A program made the translations under genes and the position numbers. Shown one piece after another: positions 9,617-19,115 of a stretch of 64,000 nucleotides of DNA. Position 1 is the stretch's first letter. Every line of letters starts with the position of its first letter. The DNA is from Rhizobium sp. SEMIA4064. Its GTDB lineage: Bacteria > Pseudomonadota > Alphaproteobacteria > Rhizobiales > Rhizobiaceae. Under the pieces are notes generated by a model that saw nothing but the letters and a program-made list of their open reading frames with translations, did no database searches and had not been told where the DNA came from. Location of the stretch: positions 558,001 through 622,000 of the forward strand of contig NZ_PYJN01000013.1 of NCBI RefSeq assembly GCF_003025035.1, read 5' to 3'.

Positions 9617-10363
9617 TTGCGCAGCAGATTGCTTGAATCAAGAAAAACCGAAAGAAAGTCACGAACCAGCCATGCGCAGGTCGTGGATGATCTCGGAAAA
9701 GCGATCGTGTCGGGAGCCTTTCCCATAGGCAGCATTCTCCCCGGTGACAGCGAGCTTCTGCAGCGGTTCAAGGTGTCGCGTACGGTTCTGCGCGAGAGCA
9801 TGAAGACCCTGGCCGCAAAAGGCTTGGTCGTTCCGCGCGCCCGCGTCGGAACCCGCGTCACCGAGAAGATCCATTGGAACATGTTCGACACCGCAGTGCT
9901 GACCTGGCACTTCGAAAGCGGTGTCAACGAAGAGTTCCTCCTTCATCTCTATGACATTCGCTTGGCATTCGAGCCGTTTGCCGCCAGCCTCGTCGCGGAG
10001 CGCGCCAGCGCTGAGGAAATCGAGGCGCTTCGGCGGCTCGCGATGGCCATGGCTGCGCCGGAGCACACGCCAGACAGCCTTGCCGTCGCCGACCTTCATT
10101 TTCATCTGGCAATCACGGAAGCGTCCCACAATCCCTTCATGCGCACGCTCGGCGGCCTGATCGAAGCAGCCCTCGTTGGCATGTTCCGGATGAGCGCGCC
10201 GCCCGCCAGCAACGGCTTCGGCAACATAGCCGATTCGCATATGGCCATCGTGGAGGCCATCGCCGCCCATGACGGACCGGCGGCGCACAAGGCGATGGAA
10301 TTCGTTATTTTCGACGGCCGCCGGCATGTTCAGCAAACCTTCGCGGCACTCGTAGACGCTTGA
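9617..10363 (+). CDS. GntR family transcriptional regulator, FadR subfamily
   Basis: Probable sugar-responsive regulator of the upstream importer. Residues about 15-80 form the GntR winged helix (VVDDLGKAIVSGAFPIGSIL, then SRTVLRESMKTLAAKGLV). Residues about 100-235 form an FCD ligand domain with DLHFHLAITEASHNPFM and SHMAIVEAIAAHD, whose Asp and His residues usually bind a metal ion and ligand. The start is a TTG with GGGAAGGA 8 bases upstream. The 16-base gap after the permease gene suggests it is co-transcribed with the transporter. The effector is not evident from sequence. Confidence 0.88.
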   Translation: MRSRLLESRKTERKSRTSHAQVVDDLGKAIVSGAFPIGSILPGDSELLQRFKVSRTVLRESMKTLAAKGLVVPRARVGTRVTEKIHWNMFDTAVLTWHFESGVNEEFLLHLYDIRLAFEPFAASLVAERASAEEIEALRRLAMAMAAPEHTPDSLAVADLHFHLAITEASHNPFMRTLGGLIEAALVGMFRMSAPPASNGFGNIADSHMAIVEAIAAHDGPAAHKAMEFVIFDGRRHVQQTFAALVDA

Positions 10364-10465
10364 CGCCTACCTCTAAATTCGCCGTAGTTCACCGCTCAAC
10401 TAGTTGCTATGAGGAGACGAAGCCTGTTCTTGGGCCGTGTCGGACCGCATCTTTCGGAGCTTGAA

Positions 10466-11827
10466 ATGGAACGCACCTGCCTCGCCATCATCCTCGCCGC
10501 TGGCGACAGCACCCGTATGAAGTCGTCGATGTCCAAGGTGCTGCACCCGATTGCCGGTCGTCCGATGATCGCGCATGTGATGGAAGCGATCGCAAAGACA
10601 GATATTTCCGCTGCAGCGCTCGTCGTCGGCCGTAATGCGGAAGAGGTCACCGCCGCAGCCTCCGTCGGCGGCGTCAAGGTGGAAGCCTATCTGCAGAAGG
10701 AGCGTCTCGGCACCGGGCATGCTGTGCTCGCCGCTCGTGAGGCGATTGCTGAGGGCTATGACGATATTCTGGTGGCCTATGGCGACGTGCCGCTGCTCAC
10801 CGACGCGCCGCTTCGCGCAGCGCGCCGTGGGCTTGCCGAAGGCAATGACATCGTCGTCATCGGCTTTCATACGGAAAATCCGAATGCTTATGGCCGGCTG
10901 CTCGTCAAGGATGGTGAGTTGATCGCCATCCGCGAAGCGAAGGATGCGACCGATGCCGAGCTCGCGGTCACCTGGTGCAACAGCGGCCTGATGGCGATCA
11001 ACGGCCGCAAGGCGCTCGACCTTCTCGACCGCATCGGTAACGACAATGCCAAGCACGAATATTATCTGACCGATCTTGTCGAGATCGCCCGCTCCCTCGG
11101 CGGCCGTGCAGTCGCCGTCGACGCGCCCGAAGTGGAGATGACCGGCTGTAACAACCGTGCGGAGCTCGCCTTTATCGAACGCCTCTGGCAGGAGCGGCGG
11201 CGTCACGAGCTGATGCTTTCGGGCGTCACCATGATCGCGCCGGAAACAGTGTTTCTTGCCTATGACACGGTGATCGGCCAGGACGCGCTGATCGAGCCGA
11301 ATGTCGTCTTCGGTCCCGGCGCCGTCATCGATGGCGGTGCGGTCATCCACGCTTTCTCGCATATCGAAGGCGCCCACGTCAGCGCAGGCGCCACGGTTGG
11401 CCCCTTCGCGCGGCTGCGTCCGGGTGCGGATCTTGCCGACGGTGCAAAGGTCGGCAATTTCTGTGAGGTGAAGAACGGCAAGATAGCTGAGGGCGCGAAG
11501 GTCAACCATCTGACCTATATCGGCGACGCGACCGTCGGGGCCGGCAGCAATATCGGCGCTGGCACGATTACCTGCAACTATGATGGCGTCAACAAACACG
11601 AGACCCATATCGGCGCAAACAGCTTCATCGGTTCGAACTCGTCGCTGGTGGCGCCCGTGCGCATTGGCGACAGCGCCTATGTCGCCTCGGGCAGTGTCAT
11701 CACCGAGGATGTCCCGGCGGAAGCGCTGGCCTTCGGACGCGCTCGCCAGGAGGTAAAACCTGGCCGTGCCAAGGTCATCCGCGATCGGGCCTTAGCCATC
11801 AAGGCGGCGAAGAAGGGCAGCCACTAA
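10466..11827 (+). CDS. glmU: Bifunctional GlmU: GlcN-1-P acetyltransferase / GlcNAc-1-P uridyltransferase
   Basis: Makes UDP-GlcNAc, the precursor of peptidoglycan and lipid A, from glucosamine-1-phosphate. The N-terminal pyrophosphorylase domain starts [20 protein letters not shown]; the usual LAAGxGTRM motif has Ser in place of the second Gly here. The C-terminal left-handed beta-helix of hexapeptide repeats carries the acetyltransferase His at about residue 348 ([10 protein letters not shown]). The length of 453 residues is standard. The ATG at 10466 has GGAG 6 bases upstream and matches the family N-terminus, so an upstream in-frame start at 10409 was not used. glmS, encoding the first enzyme of the same pathway, follows. 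Confidence 0.95.
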   Translation: MERTCLAIILAAGDSTRMKSSMSKVLHPIAGRPMIAHVMEAIAKTDISAAALVVGRNAEEVTAAASVGGVKVEAYLQKERLGTGHAVLAAREAIAEGYDDILVAYGDVPLLTDAPLRAARRGLAEGNDIVVIGFHTENPNAYGRLLVKDGELIAIREAKDATDAELAVTWCNSGLMAINGRKALDLLDRIGNDNAKHEYYLTDLVEIARSLGGRAVAVDAPEVEMTGCNNRAELAFIERLWQERRRHELMLSGVTMIAPETVFLAYDTVIGQDALIEPNVVFGPGAVIDGGAVIHAFSHIEGAHVSAGATVGPFARLRPGADLADGAKVGNFCEVKNGKIAEGAKVNHLTYIGDATVGAGSNIGAGTITCNYDGVNKHETHIGANSFIGSNSSLVAPVRIGDSAYVASGSVITEDVPAEALAFGRARQEVKPGRAKVIRDRALAIKAAKKGSH

Positions 11828-11837
11828 GCCTAAAGTC

Positions 11838-11945
11838 CAGCGCAGGAGCCCTTAAATCGGAATCGATTTAAGGAAAGGATTGTGCGCTACTCTAAAGTCC
11901 TGCTGTGTCCGCAACGCATCCTTTGGATGCCTCGGCGCGGTAGGG
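11838..11945. repeat. Rhizobial intergenic repeat-like element between glmU and glmS
   Basis: A perfect palindrome lies at 11850-11873 (CCTTAAATCG, GAAT, CGATTTAAGG). It is followed by a GC-rich tract with short inverted repeats (GCATCCTTTGGATGC). From memory, the composition resembles short mosaic repeats scattered between genes in Rhizobium chromosomes. It could also act as the transcription end of glmU. Copy number cannot be judged from one window. Confidence 0.5.
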
Positions 11946-12046
11946 TCGCGTAACGGTCAGAAATCGAAAGTGACCATCGCGGCGATTGAGAAAACGATTA
12001 GAATCATTAGGACTTGCTCCAATATTTTGGGCAGACGGAGAATTGC

Positions 12047-13873
12047 ATGTGCGGCATTGTCGGGATCGTCGGAACGAAGCCTGTGGCGGAGCGATTGGTG
12101 GATGCCTTGCGGCGTCTCGAATATCGCGGCTATGATTCGGCTGGCGTTGCCACCATTCATAACGGCGTCATGGATCGTCGCCGCGCCGAAGGAAAACTCT
12201 TCAATCTCGAAAAGCGGCTGGACGTCGAGCCGCTGCCCGGCGCAACTGGCATTGCTCACACCCGTTGGGCGACGCATGGCGTTCCCAACGAAACCAACGC
12301 CCATCCGCATTTTGTCGAAGGCGTCGCCGTCGTCCACAATGGCATCATCGAGAACTTCTCCGAGCTGCGCGAAGAATTGAAGGCCGAGGGCAGGATTTTC
12401 GCCACCCAGACCGATACGGAAGTCGTTGCGCATCTCCTGGCGAAATATCTCCGCCAGGGCCTCGATCCGCGCGCAGCCATGCTGAAGATGCTGAACCGCG
12501 TCACTGGTGCATATGCACTGGTCGTCATGTTCCAGAACGATCCCGACACGCTGATGGCGGCCCGTTCCGGCCCGCCGCTCGCCATCGGTTTCGGCAATGG
12601 CGAGATGTTCCTTGGCTCCGACGCCATCGCGCTGGCGCCCTTTACCAACGAGATCACCTATCTGGTCGATGGCGACTGCGCGATCATCACCCGCGCTGGC
12701 GCCACGGTCGTCGACTTCAGCGGCCGGGAGGTCAACCGCGTTCGGCAGATATCGCAGGCGACCGCCTATGTTGTCGACAAGGGCAATCATCGCCACTTCA
12801 TGGAAAAGGAAATTTACGAGCAGCCGGAGGTGATCTCTCACGCGCTCAGCCATTATGTCGATTTTGGCAGCCATCGGGTGCACCCGAATGCGTCGTCGAT
12901 CGATTTCAACGCCGTATCCAGCCTCGCGATCTCAGCCTGCGGCACGGCCTATCTCGCCGGCCTGATCGGCAAATATTGGTTCGAGCGCTATGCCCGTCTG
13001 CCGGTCGAGATCGATGTCGCCTCCGAATTCCGCTATCGCGAGATGCCGCTCTTGCCATCGCAAGCCGCGCTGTTCATCTCGCAGTCCGGCGAAACGGCCG
13101 ATACGCTGGCGTCGCTGCGCTACTGCAGGGACAATGGCCTGAAGATTGGTGCCGTCGTCAATGTCAAGGAATCGACCATCGCGCGCGAATCCGATGCCGT
13201 CTTCCCGATCATGGCCGGCCCCGAAATCGGCGTTGCCTCGACCAAGGCCTTCACCTGCCAACTTGCAGTCCTGGCGTCTCTGGCAATCGGCGCCGGCAAA
13301 GCGCGTGGTACGGTCAGCGCCGAGGATGAACAGGCGATGGTGGGCCATCTCGTCGAGATGCCGCGCATCATGGCCCGGGTGCTGAATATCATCCAGCCGC
13401 AGATGGAAAGCCTTGCCCGCGAGATCTCCAAATTCAAGGATGTGCTTTATCTCGGCCGTGGCACCAGCTTCCCGCTGGCCATGGAAGGTGCGCTGAAGCT
13501 CAAGGAAATCTCCTACATCCACGCCGAAGGCTATGCCGCCGGTGAGTTGAAGCACGGTCCGATCGCGCTGATCGACGAGAACATGCCTGTTATCGTCATC
13601 GCTCCCTACGACCGCTTCTTCGATAAGACCGTCTCCAATATGCAGGAAGTAGCGGCGCGCGGCGGCCGCATCATCTTCATCACCGACGAGGCGGGGGCAG
13701 CGGCTTCTACCCTGCCGACCATGGCGACGATTACCCTGCCTATTGTCGATGAAATCATCGCGCCGATGATCTTCTCGCTGCCGATCCAATTGCTCGCCTA
13801 TCACACCGCTGTCTTCATGGGCACGGACGTCGATCAGCCGCGTAATCTGGCCAAGTCGGTGACGGTGGAATAG
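12047..13873 (+). CDS. glmS: Glutamine--fructose-6-phosphate aminotransferase (isomerising)
   Basis: Converts fructose-6-phosphate and glutamine to glucosamine-6-phosphate, the first step towards UDP-GlcNAc. The protein begins MCGIVGIVG, so Cys2 becomes the N-terminal nucleophile of the class II glutaminase domain (about residues 2-220, with RRLEYRGYDSAG and HTRWATHG). Two SIS sugar-isomerase domains follow, with SQSGETADTLAS and the C-terminal ending NLAKSVTVE. The length of 608 residues is standard. The ATG at 12047 has GGAG just upstream. No glmS ribozyme was recognised, which is expected outside Gram-positive bacteria. Confidence 0.96.
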   Translation: MCGIVGIVGTKPVAERLVDALRRLEYRGYDSAGVATIHNGVMDRRRAEGKLFNLEKRLDVEPLPGATGIAHTRWATHGVPNETNAHPHFVEGVAVVHNGIIENFSELREELKAEGRIFATQTDTEVVAHLLAKYLRQGLDPRAAMLKMLNRVTGAYALVVMFQNDPDTLMAARSGPPLAIGFGNGEMFLGSDAIALAPFTNEITYLVDGDCAIITRAGATVVDFSGREVNRVRQISQATAYVVDKGNHRHFMEKEIYEQPEVISHALSHYVDFGSHRVHPNASSIDFNAVSSLAISACGTAYLAGLIGKYWFERYARLPVEIDVASEFRYREMPLLPSQAALFISQSGETADTLASLRYCRDNGLKIGAVVNVKESTIARESDAVFPIMAGPEIGVASTKAFTCQLAVLASLAIGAGKARGTVSAEDEQAMVGHLVEMPRIMARVLNIIQPQMESLAREISKFKDVLYLGRGTSFPLAMEGALKLKEISYIHAEGYAAGELKHGPIALIDENMPVIVIAPYDRFFDKTVSNMQEVAARGGRIIFITDEAGAAASTLPTMATITLPIVDEIIAPMIFSLPIQLLAYHTAVFMGTDVDQPRNLAKSVTVE

Positions 13874-14048
13874 GCTGCATTCCCCGCTGTTTTCCTAAAA
13901 TAACGTCGTCGTGAACGGGGCTCTGATCCCGCCGATGACGTGACTGGCGGGTTGTGCTACGTGCCGATTTCTGGCACGTTTCACATAGGAGATGGTGGGG
14001 GAATTTGCCGGTTAGCGGTGGCGACGGAACGGAGTTTTCGAACGGCGA

Positions 14049-14753
14049 ATGACGGATAGACCCATCAAAGTGTCTGTGGCAACGCGGATCAGAAACAATT
14101 TCCTGGCGGGCCTGATTATCTGCGCGCCAATCGCCATTACGCTCTGGCTCACCTGGTCGGTGGTCCACTGGGCAGATAGCTGGGTCAGGCCCTATATTCC
14201 GGCGCGCTACGATCCCGAGAGCTATCTGAATTTCGCCGTTCCCGGCACTGGCCTAGTGATCGCTATGATCTTCATCACGATCGTCGGTTTCCTCGCCAAA
14301 AACCTGATCGGTCAGAGCATCGTCCGCTTCGGCGAATCGATCGTGCAGCGCGTGCCGCTGGTGCGAACCATCTACAAGAGCGTGAAGCAGATTTTCGAAA
14401 GCGTGCTGAAGGAGCAGGGCACGTCTTTCAAGAAGGTCGGCCTCATCGAATATCCGAGCCCCGGCCTCTGGTCGATGGTGTTCATCTCGACCGACGCCAA
14501 AGGTGAGATCGCTTCGAGGTTCAACGCCATGGGGCATGACATGGTGGCCGTTTTCCTGCCGCCGACGCCCGTCCCGACAGCCGGCTTCCTGGTTTTCGTG
14601 CCGCGTGAAAAAATCACGATCCTCGACATGAGCCCGGAAGATGGCGCCAAACTGCTGATCTCCGGCGGCCTGGTTTCGCCGGAATATCGGGAAAAGCTGA
14701 TCGGCAAGGAACTGCCGCCGCCGGCGCCTGTCCCCGTAAAAACGCTGTCTTAG
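14049..14753 (+). CDS. DUF502 family inner-membrane protein
   Basis: Protein of unknown function, 234 residues, of the DUF502 family. It has two membrane segments near the N-terminus (about residues 16-38, FLAGLIICAPIAITLWLTW, and 66-88, GLVIAMIFITIVGFLAK). The segments RVPLVRTIYKSVKQI and PTPVPTAGFLVFVPREKI are the signature stretches of the family. The C-terminal tail is proline rich. It follows glmS on the same strand after 175 bases and recG is convergent further downstream. No biochemical role can be assigned. Confidence 0.88.
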   Translation: MTDRPIKVSVATRIRNNFLAGLIICAPIAITLWLTWSVVHWADSWVRPYIPARYDPESYLNFAVPGTGLVIAMIFITIVGFLAKNLIGQSIVRFGESIVQRVPLVRTIYKSVKQIFESVLKEQGTSFKKVGLIEYPSPGLWSMVFISTDAKGEIASRFNAMGHDMVAVFLPPTPVPTAGFLVFVPREKITILDMSPEDGAKLLISGGLVSPEYREKLIGKELPPPAPVPVKTLS

Positions 14754-14983
14754 AACTACGCTTTTTCTGATCTCTTCCTCTCTCGCCCACGCGTTTGGGG
14801 CGAGTTGTCATGTCCTTATCATGTTGCCGTCTTAGACCGTCTGCCGGAAAGGCAATCGGGGCGCACCTCATTGTCGAAGTCCGGATCACTAGAACCGGAT
14901 GCATCGTTCGACACGGCTTTGGCCGTGTCTGAAGGTGAATGCCGTTCCAGCAAAAAGGGCTTTTTCATCAGGAGGATATTGCC

Positions 14984-16480
14984 TTGAAAAACGTGCGTTC
15001 AATGACATTGCCGCTGCTCTCCGCAGCGCTCGCCACTTTTGTTTTCTCCGCGCCGATCGCTGCCCTCGCCGATAGCTCCGTCGCCGTCGGCGGCGTCATG
15101 TTGGTCAACAAGGGCCGCGTCGCCGTTGGCCGTATCCCGGCCAATCTGCGCGACAAGTTCGGCGAGACCTTCGGCTCCGGTTCGGGTATGTCCATCGACA
15201 CCAAGAGCTGGGTGCGCAATGCCGATGGTTCCTACAAAGGTTCGCTGTGGCTATTGCCCGACCGCGGCTACAATGCTGTCGGCACGACCGACTATCGCCC
15301 GCGTCTCAACACCATCGATGTCCAGTTGACGCCGGTTGCTCCGGGCGCAACACCGCCGGTCGGCAAGGAACAGTCTGGCGTCGATGCCAAGCTCGCCGAC
15401 ACCGTGCTGCTGACCGACAACAAGGGCGCCGACACGACCGGTCTCGATCCGGCTAACGGCACCCGTCAGCCGGCTGATGGCATGCCGCTGCTGCCTCAAG
15501 CGCCGAACGGCAAGATTTCGCTCGATACCGAAGCCGTCGCCCGACTGCCCGATGGCACCATGTTCATCAGCGATGAGTATGGCCCCTATATCTATCGCTT
15601 CGCCGCCGATGGCCGCATGATGGCCGCAACCCCGCCGCCGACTGCGCTGCTGCCGATGCGCAATGGTGCCGTCAACTTCGCCTCCAACAATCCCGGTCCT
15701 GGCGAATCCGCTCCGGACCCGAAGGATCCGACCAGCGGCCGCCAGAACAATCAGGGCCTAGAAGGCATGTCCCTGACGCCGGACGGCAAGTTCCTGATTG
15801 CCGTGCTGCAGTCCGCAACCCGCCAGGATGGCGGCGATTCCAGCTCGACGCGCCAGAACACCCGCACTTTGGTCTACGATGCCACCGATCTGGCCCATTT
15901 GAAGCTGGTGCATGAATATGTCGTGCCGCTGCCGGTCTTCACCGACGCCAAGGGCAAGACGGCCGTCGCCGCCCAGAGCGAAATCGTGGCTCTCTCGCCG
16001 CAGACCTTCCTCATGCTGGCCCGCGACAGCAACAACGGCTACGGCGTGAAGGGCGATAAGTCGCTCTATCGCAGCATCGACATTGTCGATGTCTCAGCCG
16101 CAACCGATATTCACGGCACGGCATTCGATGCCGATAAGCCGGTCGCTCCCAAGGGTGTCGTCGATCCCTCGGTGAAGCCGGCGGCTGTGAGCCAGTTCAT
16201 CGACATCAACGACAGCGCCGATCTCGCTCGCTTCGGCCTCCACAATGGTGCGCCGAACGATCGCAACAATCTCTCCGAAAAGTGGGAAGCCATGTCGCTC
16301 CTGAGCGTCATGGATCCGAAACTGCCGGACGATTACTTCCTGTTCGTCGCCAACGACAACGACTTCCTGACCCAGGACGGTTTCCAGGTTGGCGCGGCCT
16401 ATAAGGGCGATGGTGGAGCTGATGTCGACACCATGTTCCAGGTGTTCCAGGTCACGATCCCCGGCCTTTCGGCCAAGTAA
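14984..16480 (+). CDS. Secreted esterase-like / phytase-like family protein
   Basis: Exported protein of the 'esterase-like activity of phytase' family, 498 residues. The start is a TTG at 14984 with a perfect AGGAGG 8 bases upstream, giving a signal peptide of about 27 residues (MKNVRSMTLPLLSAALATF, then cleavage after ALA). The mature protein has the family features: DRGYNAVGTTDYRPRLNTID near the start, ISDEYGPYIYRF in the middle and NDNDFLTQDGFQ near the end. The fold is probably a beta-propeller. Substrate and true activity are unknown; the family name reflects sequence similarity, not shown phytase activity. Confidence 0.85.
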   Translation: MKNVRSMTLPLLSAALATFVFSAPIAALADSSVAVGGVMLVNKGRVAVGRIPANLRDKFGETFGSGSGMSIDTKSWVRNADGSYKGSLWLLPDRGYNAVGTTDYRPRLNTIDVQLTPVAPGATPPVGKEQSGVDAKLADTVLLTDNKGADTTGLDPANGTRQPADGMPLLPQAPNGKISLDTEAVARLPDGTMFISDEYGPYIYRFAADGRMMAATPPPTALLPMRNGAVNFASNNPGPGESAPDPKDPTSGRQNNQGLEGMSLTPDGKFLIAVLQSATRQDGGDSSSTRQNTRTLVYDATDLAHLKLVHEYVVPLPVFTDAKGKTAVAAQSEIVALSPQTFLMLARDSNNGYGVKGDKSLYRSIDIVDVSAATDIHGTAFDADKPVAPKGVVDPSVKPAAVSQFIDINDSADLARFGLHNGAPNDRNNLSEKWEAMSLLSVMDPKLPDDYFLFVANDNDFLTQDGFQVGAAYKGDGGADVDTMFQVFQVTIPGLSAK

Positions 16481-16522
16481 CGGCCTATGATTTGGATGGA
16501 CGCGATTGCCGCGTCCATCCAC

Positions 16523-18628
16523 CTATCCCGCTCTCAGAAAACGGATCGCCTCGTCGCGGCGGAAGAGATAGAGCAGGGTACGCACAGCCATGCCACGCTC
16601 ACCCGTCAGCTCCGGATCGCGCTCGATCAGATAGGCGGCGTCCTTGCGGGCGATTTCCAGGAGATCGGCATGGGCCTCGAGGCTGGCGATGCGGAAGCCG
16701 GGCGTTCCGGACTGGCGCGTGCCGAGCAACTCGCCCTCACCACGCAGCTTCAGATCCTCCTCGGCAATGCGGAAACCGTCCTCGGTGTCGCGCATGATCG
16801 ACAGCCGGGCATGACCAGTTTCACCCAACGGGCCCTTATAGAGCAGGATGCAGGTGGACGCCTCGTCGCCACGTCCGACGCGCCCGCGCAACTGGTGCAA
16901 CTGCGCCAGACCGAAACGCTCGGCATGCTCGATCACCATGATCGTCGCGTCCGGCACATCGACGCCGACCTCGACCACCGTTGTGGCGACCAGCAGGCGG
17001 ATATCTCCATTCTTGAACGCCATCATCACGGCATCTTTTTCCGGTCCGCTCATGCGGCCGTGAATGAGCCCGATCCCAGGCCCCAGCGCCTTGGTCAAGC
17101 TCGCATGCCGTTCTTCGACCGACATTAAATCAGATTCTTCGGTTTCCTCGACAAGTGGGCATATCCAATAGGCTTTTTTGCCTTCGGACAAAGCGCTCTT
17201 CAACCGTGCAACGATATCGCCGGTTCGCTCGGTCGGAATGGTGATCGTCTGGATCGGCTTGCGGCCGGCGGGCTTCTCGGTGAGCTTGGAAACGTCCATA
17301 TCGCCGAAGGCGGCAAGTACCAGTGTGCGTGGGATCGGCGTGGCGGTCATGACCAGCATATGCGGCGAGATGCCCTTCGCCGTCAGCCGCAAGCGCTGGT
17401 GCACGCCGAAACGGTGCTGCTCGTCGACGACGGCCAGCATGAGATTGGCGTAGCTCACGCTATCCTGAAACAGCGCGTGCGTGCCGATGACGATCTGCGC
17501 TTCGCCGGACGCGATGCGTTCCAGGATGGCGTCGCGCTCGCGGCCTTTGGTACGGCCCGTCAGCACTTCGACGGTAAGATTGGCACTGGCGGCAAATTTC
17601 GAGATCGTCGCATGATGTTGTCGCGCCAGGATTTCGGTCGGCGCCATCAACACCGCCTGGCCGCCGCTTTCGATGACCGCGGCAATCGCCATCAATGCCA
17701 CCAGCGTCTTGCCGGCGCCGACATCGCCCTGCAGCAGCCGGAGCATGCGCTCCGTGCCCGCCATGTCCTTGAGAATATCGGCCACGGCTTCCTTCTGACT
17801 GTTCGTCATGGAGAAGGGAAGGGATTCCAATATGTTCCGGCTGATTGTTCCCGTAGGACGCACGGGCTGGCCGGCAACCTTGCGCAGACGCTGGCGCACA
17901 AGCGACAGCGACAACTGCCCAGCCAGGAATTCGTCATAGGCAAGCCTGCGGCGGGCTGGCGCCTGCGGATCGATATCGGCAGCATCCCGCGGCGCATGCA
18001 GCATGTGGAAGCCGTCTGAAATCGAGGGAAAGCCTTGCTTCTGTGTGAGCGCCGCATCGTCCCATTCCGGCAGTTCCGGTATGCGCGTTGTGGCCGCTTC
18101 GATGGTCTTGCGCAGGAATTTCGGCGAGAGCCCGGCGGTAAGGGGATAGACCGGCTCGACCAACGGCAGGTTCTCCGCCTCGCTTTCGCGCATGATGTAG
18201 TCCGGATGCACCATCGACGGCCGGCCGTTGAACCAGTCGACCTTGCCGCTGACGGTCACTACTTCATCGATCGGCAGTTGCTTTTCCAGCCATTGCGCCT
18301 TGCCGCGGAAGAATACCAGACCGAGTTCGCCGGTTTCGTCATGCAGGAAGACGCGGTAGGGCACGTTGCTGCGCGCATTCGGCGGCGGCTGGTGGCGGTC
18401 GACGCGGCCGGTGATGGTGACGATCGCGCCCTGCGGCGCCCGCGCAATGCCCGGCTGCTCACGCCGGTCGATGATGGAATGCGGCGCATGAAAGAGCAGG
18501 TCGATGACCCGGCAGTCGTCGATGCTTTCCCGATCGAGCAGCTTCACCAGCAGTTCGGCAATCTTCGGCCCGACGCCGGGCAGCGAAGAGACGGAGGTAA
18601 ACAGCGGATCGAGGATGGCGGGTCGCAT
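16523..18628 (-). CDS. recG: ATP-dependent DNA helicase RecG
   Basis: Branch-migrating helicase that regresses stalled replication forks and processes Holliday junctions. An N-terminal wedge / OB domain contains the helix-hairpin SLPGVGPKIAELLVK. The helicase core has Walker A GDVGAGKT near residue 298, the DEQH box (DEQHRFGVHQR), TATPIPRTL and the motif VI region QLRGRVGRG. The length of 701 residues fits the family. The start at 18628 (MRPAILDPLF) matches other RecG proteins; the in-frame extension upstream has no family similarity. It is divergent from sdhE and mfd across about 170 bases. Confidence 0.95.
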   Translation of the reverse strand: MRPAILDPLFTSVSSLPGVGPKIAELLVKLLDRESIDDCRVIDLLFHAPHSIIDRREQPGIARAPQGAIVTITGRVDRHQPPPNARSNVPYRVFLHDETGELGLVFFRGKAQWLEKQLPIDEVVTVSGKVDWFNGRPSMVHPDYIMRESEAENLPLVEPVYPLTAGLSPKFLRKTIEAATTRIPELPEWDDAALTQKQGFPSISDGFHMLHAPRDAADIDPQAPARRRLAYDEFLAGQLSLSLVRQRLRKVAGQPVRPTGTISRNILESLPFSMTNSQKEAVADILKDMAGTERMLRLLQGDVGAGKTLVALMAIAAVIESGGQAVLMAPTEILARQHHATISKFAASANLTVEVLTGRTKGRERDAILERIASGEAQIVIGTHALFQDSVSYANLMLAVVDEQHRFGVHQRLRLTAKGISPHMLVMTATPIPRTLVLAAFGDMDVSKLTEKPAGRKPIQTITIPTERTGDIVARLKSALSEGKKAYWICPLVEETEESDLMSVEERHASLTKALGPGIGLIHGRMSGPEKDAVMMAFKNGDIRLLVATTVVEVGVDVPDATIMVIEHAERFGLAQLHQLRGRVGRGDEASTCILLYKGPLGETGHARLSIMRDTEDGFRIAEEDLKLRGEGELLGTRQSGTPGFRIASLEAHADLLEIARKDAAYLIERDPELTGERGMAVRTLLYLFRRDEAIRFLRAG

Positions 18629-18800
18629 GGCCGGCAAAATGCGACGGGGAGGGTGGCTTGGCAAGGCCTGAGGGTCATGCGAGCTTCTAGGAGGCACATA
18701 CTCCCCGGAAAATTGCGCTCGGCATGCTTTTTTCCGAAAAACCGGTTCCCACCTTTCAAGGCTGGTTTTATAGAGACCCATCAACATAAAGGTGTTTTTG

Positions 18801-19115
18801 ATGACTGGGCTGACTCTCAGCAGTGCCGATCTCGATCCCCGCCGCCGGCGCATTCTCTTTCGCTGTTGGCACCGCGGTATCCGCGAGATGGATCTTGTTT
18901 TCGGTCAGTTCGCCGACAACGAATTGCCCCGGCTTGCCGAGGCCGAACTCGATGAACTCGAGCGCATCATGGCCGAGGAAGACAACGATCTCGTCAAATG
19001 GATACTCGGAACGCAGCCGGTGCCGGAGCATCTGCGGACGCCGTTATTCATACGCCTTGCCGCCTACCAGCCCGATTTCGAGCAGGTCGCCGAAAAGCTT
19101 GGGATAACCAGATGA
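18801..19115 (+). CDS. sdhE: FAD assembly factor SdhE
   Basis: Small helical protein (104 residues, DUF339/Sdh5) that helps attach FAD covalently to the flavoprotein subunit of succinate dehydrogenase and related enzymes. The conserved RGxxE motif is present as HRGIREMD at about residues 29-36. The acidic helix EAELDELERIMAEEDNDLVKW is typical. The ATG at 18801 has AAAGG 8 bases upstream. The gene ends in an ATGA overlap with mfd, so the two are translated together. The recG / sdhE-mfd divergence is a familiar arrangement in Rhizobiales. Confidence 0.92.
   Translation: MTGLTLSSADLDPRRRRILFRCWHRGIREMDLVFGQFADNELPRLAEAELDELERIMAEEDNDLVKWILGTQPVPEHLRTPLFIRLAAYQPDFEQVAEKLGITR

Noticed and set aside
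11874..12046. Possible glmS ribozyme or riboswitch in the glmS leader
   Set aside because: No ribozyme core was recognised, and the glmS ribozyme is known from Gram-positive bacteria, not rhizobia.
13959..13979. ACGTGCC / GGCACGT hairpin after glmS, considered as a terminator
   Set aside because: The T run is only TT and it lies 85 bases past the stop codon; too weak to annotate as a terminator.
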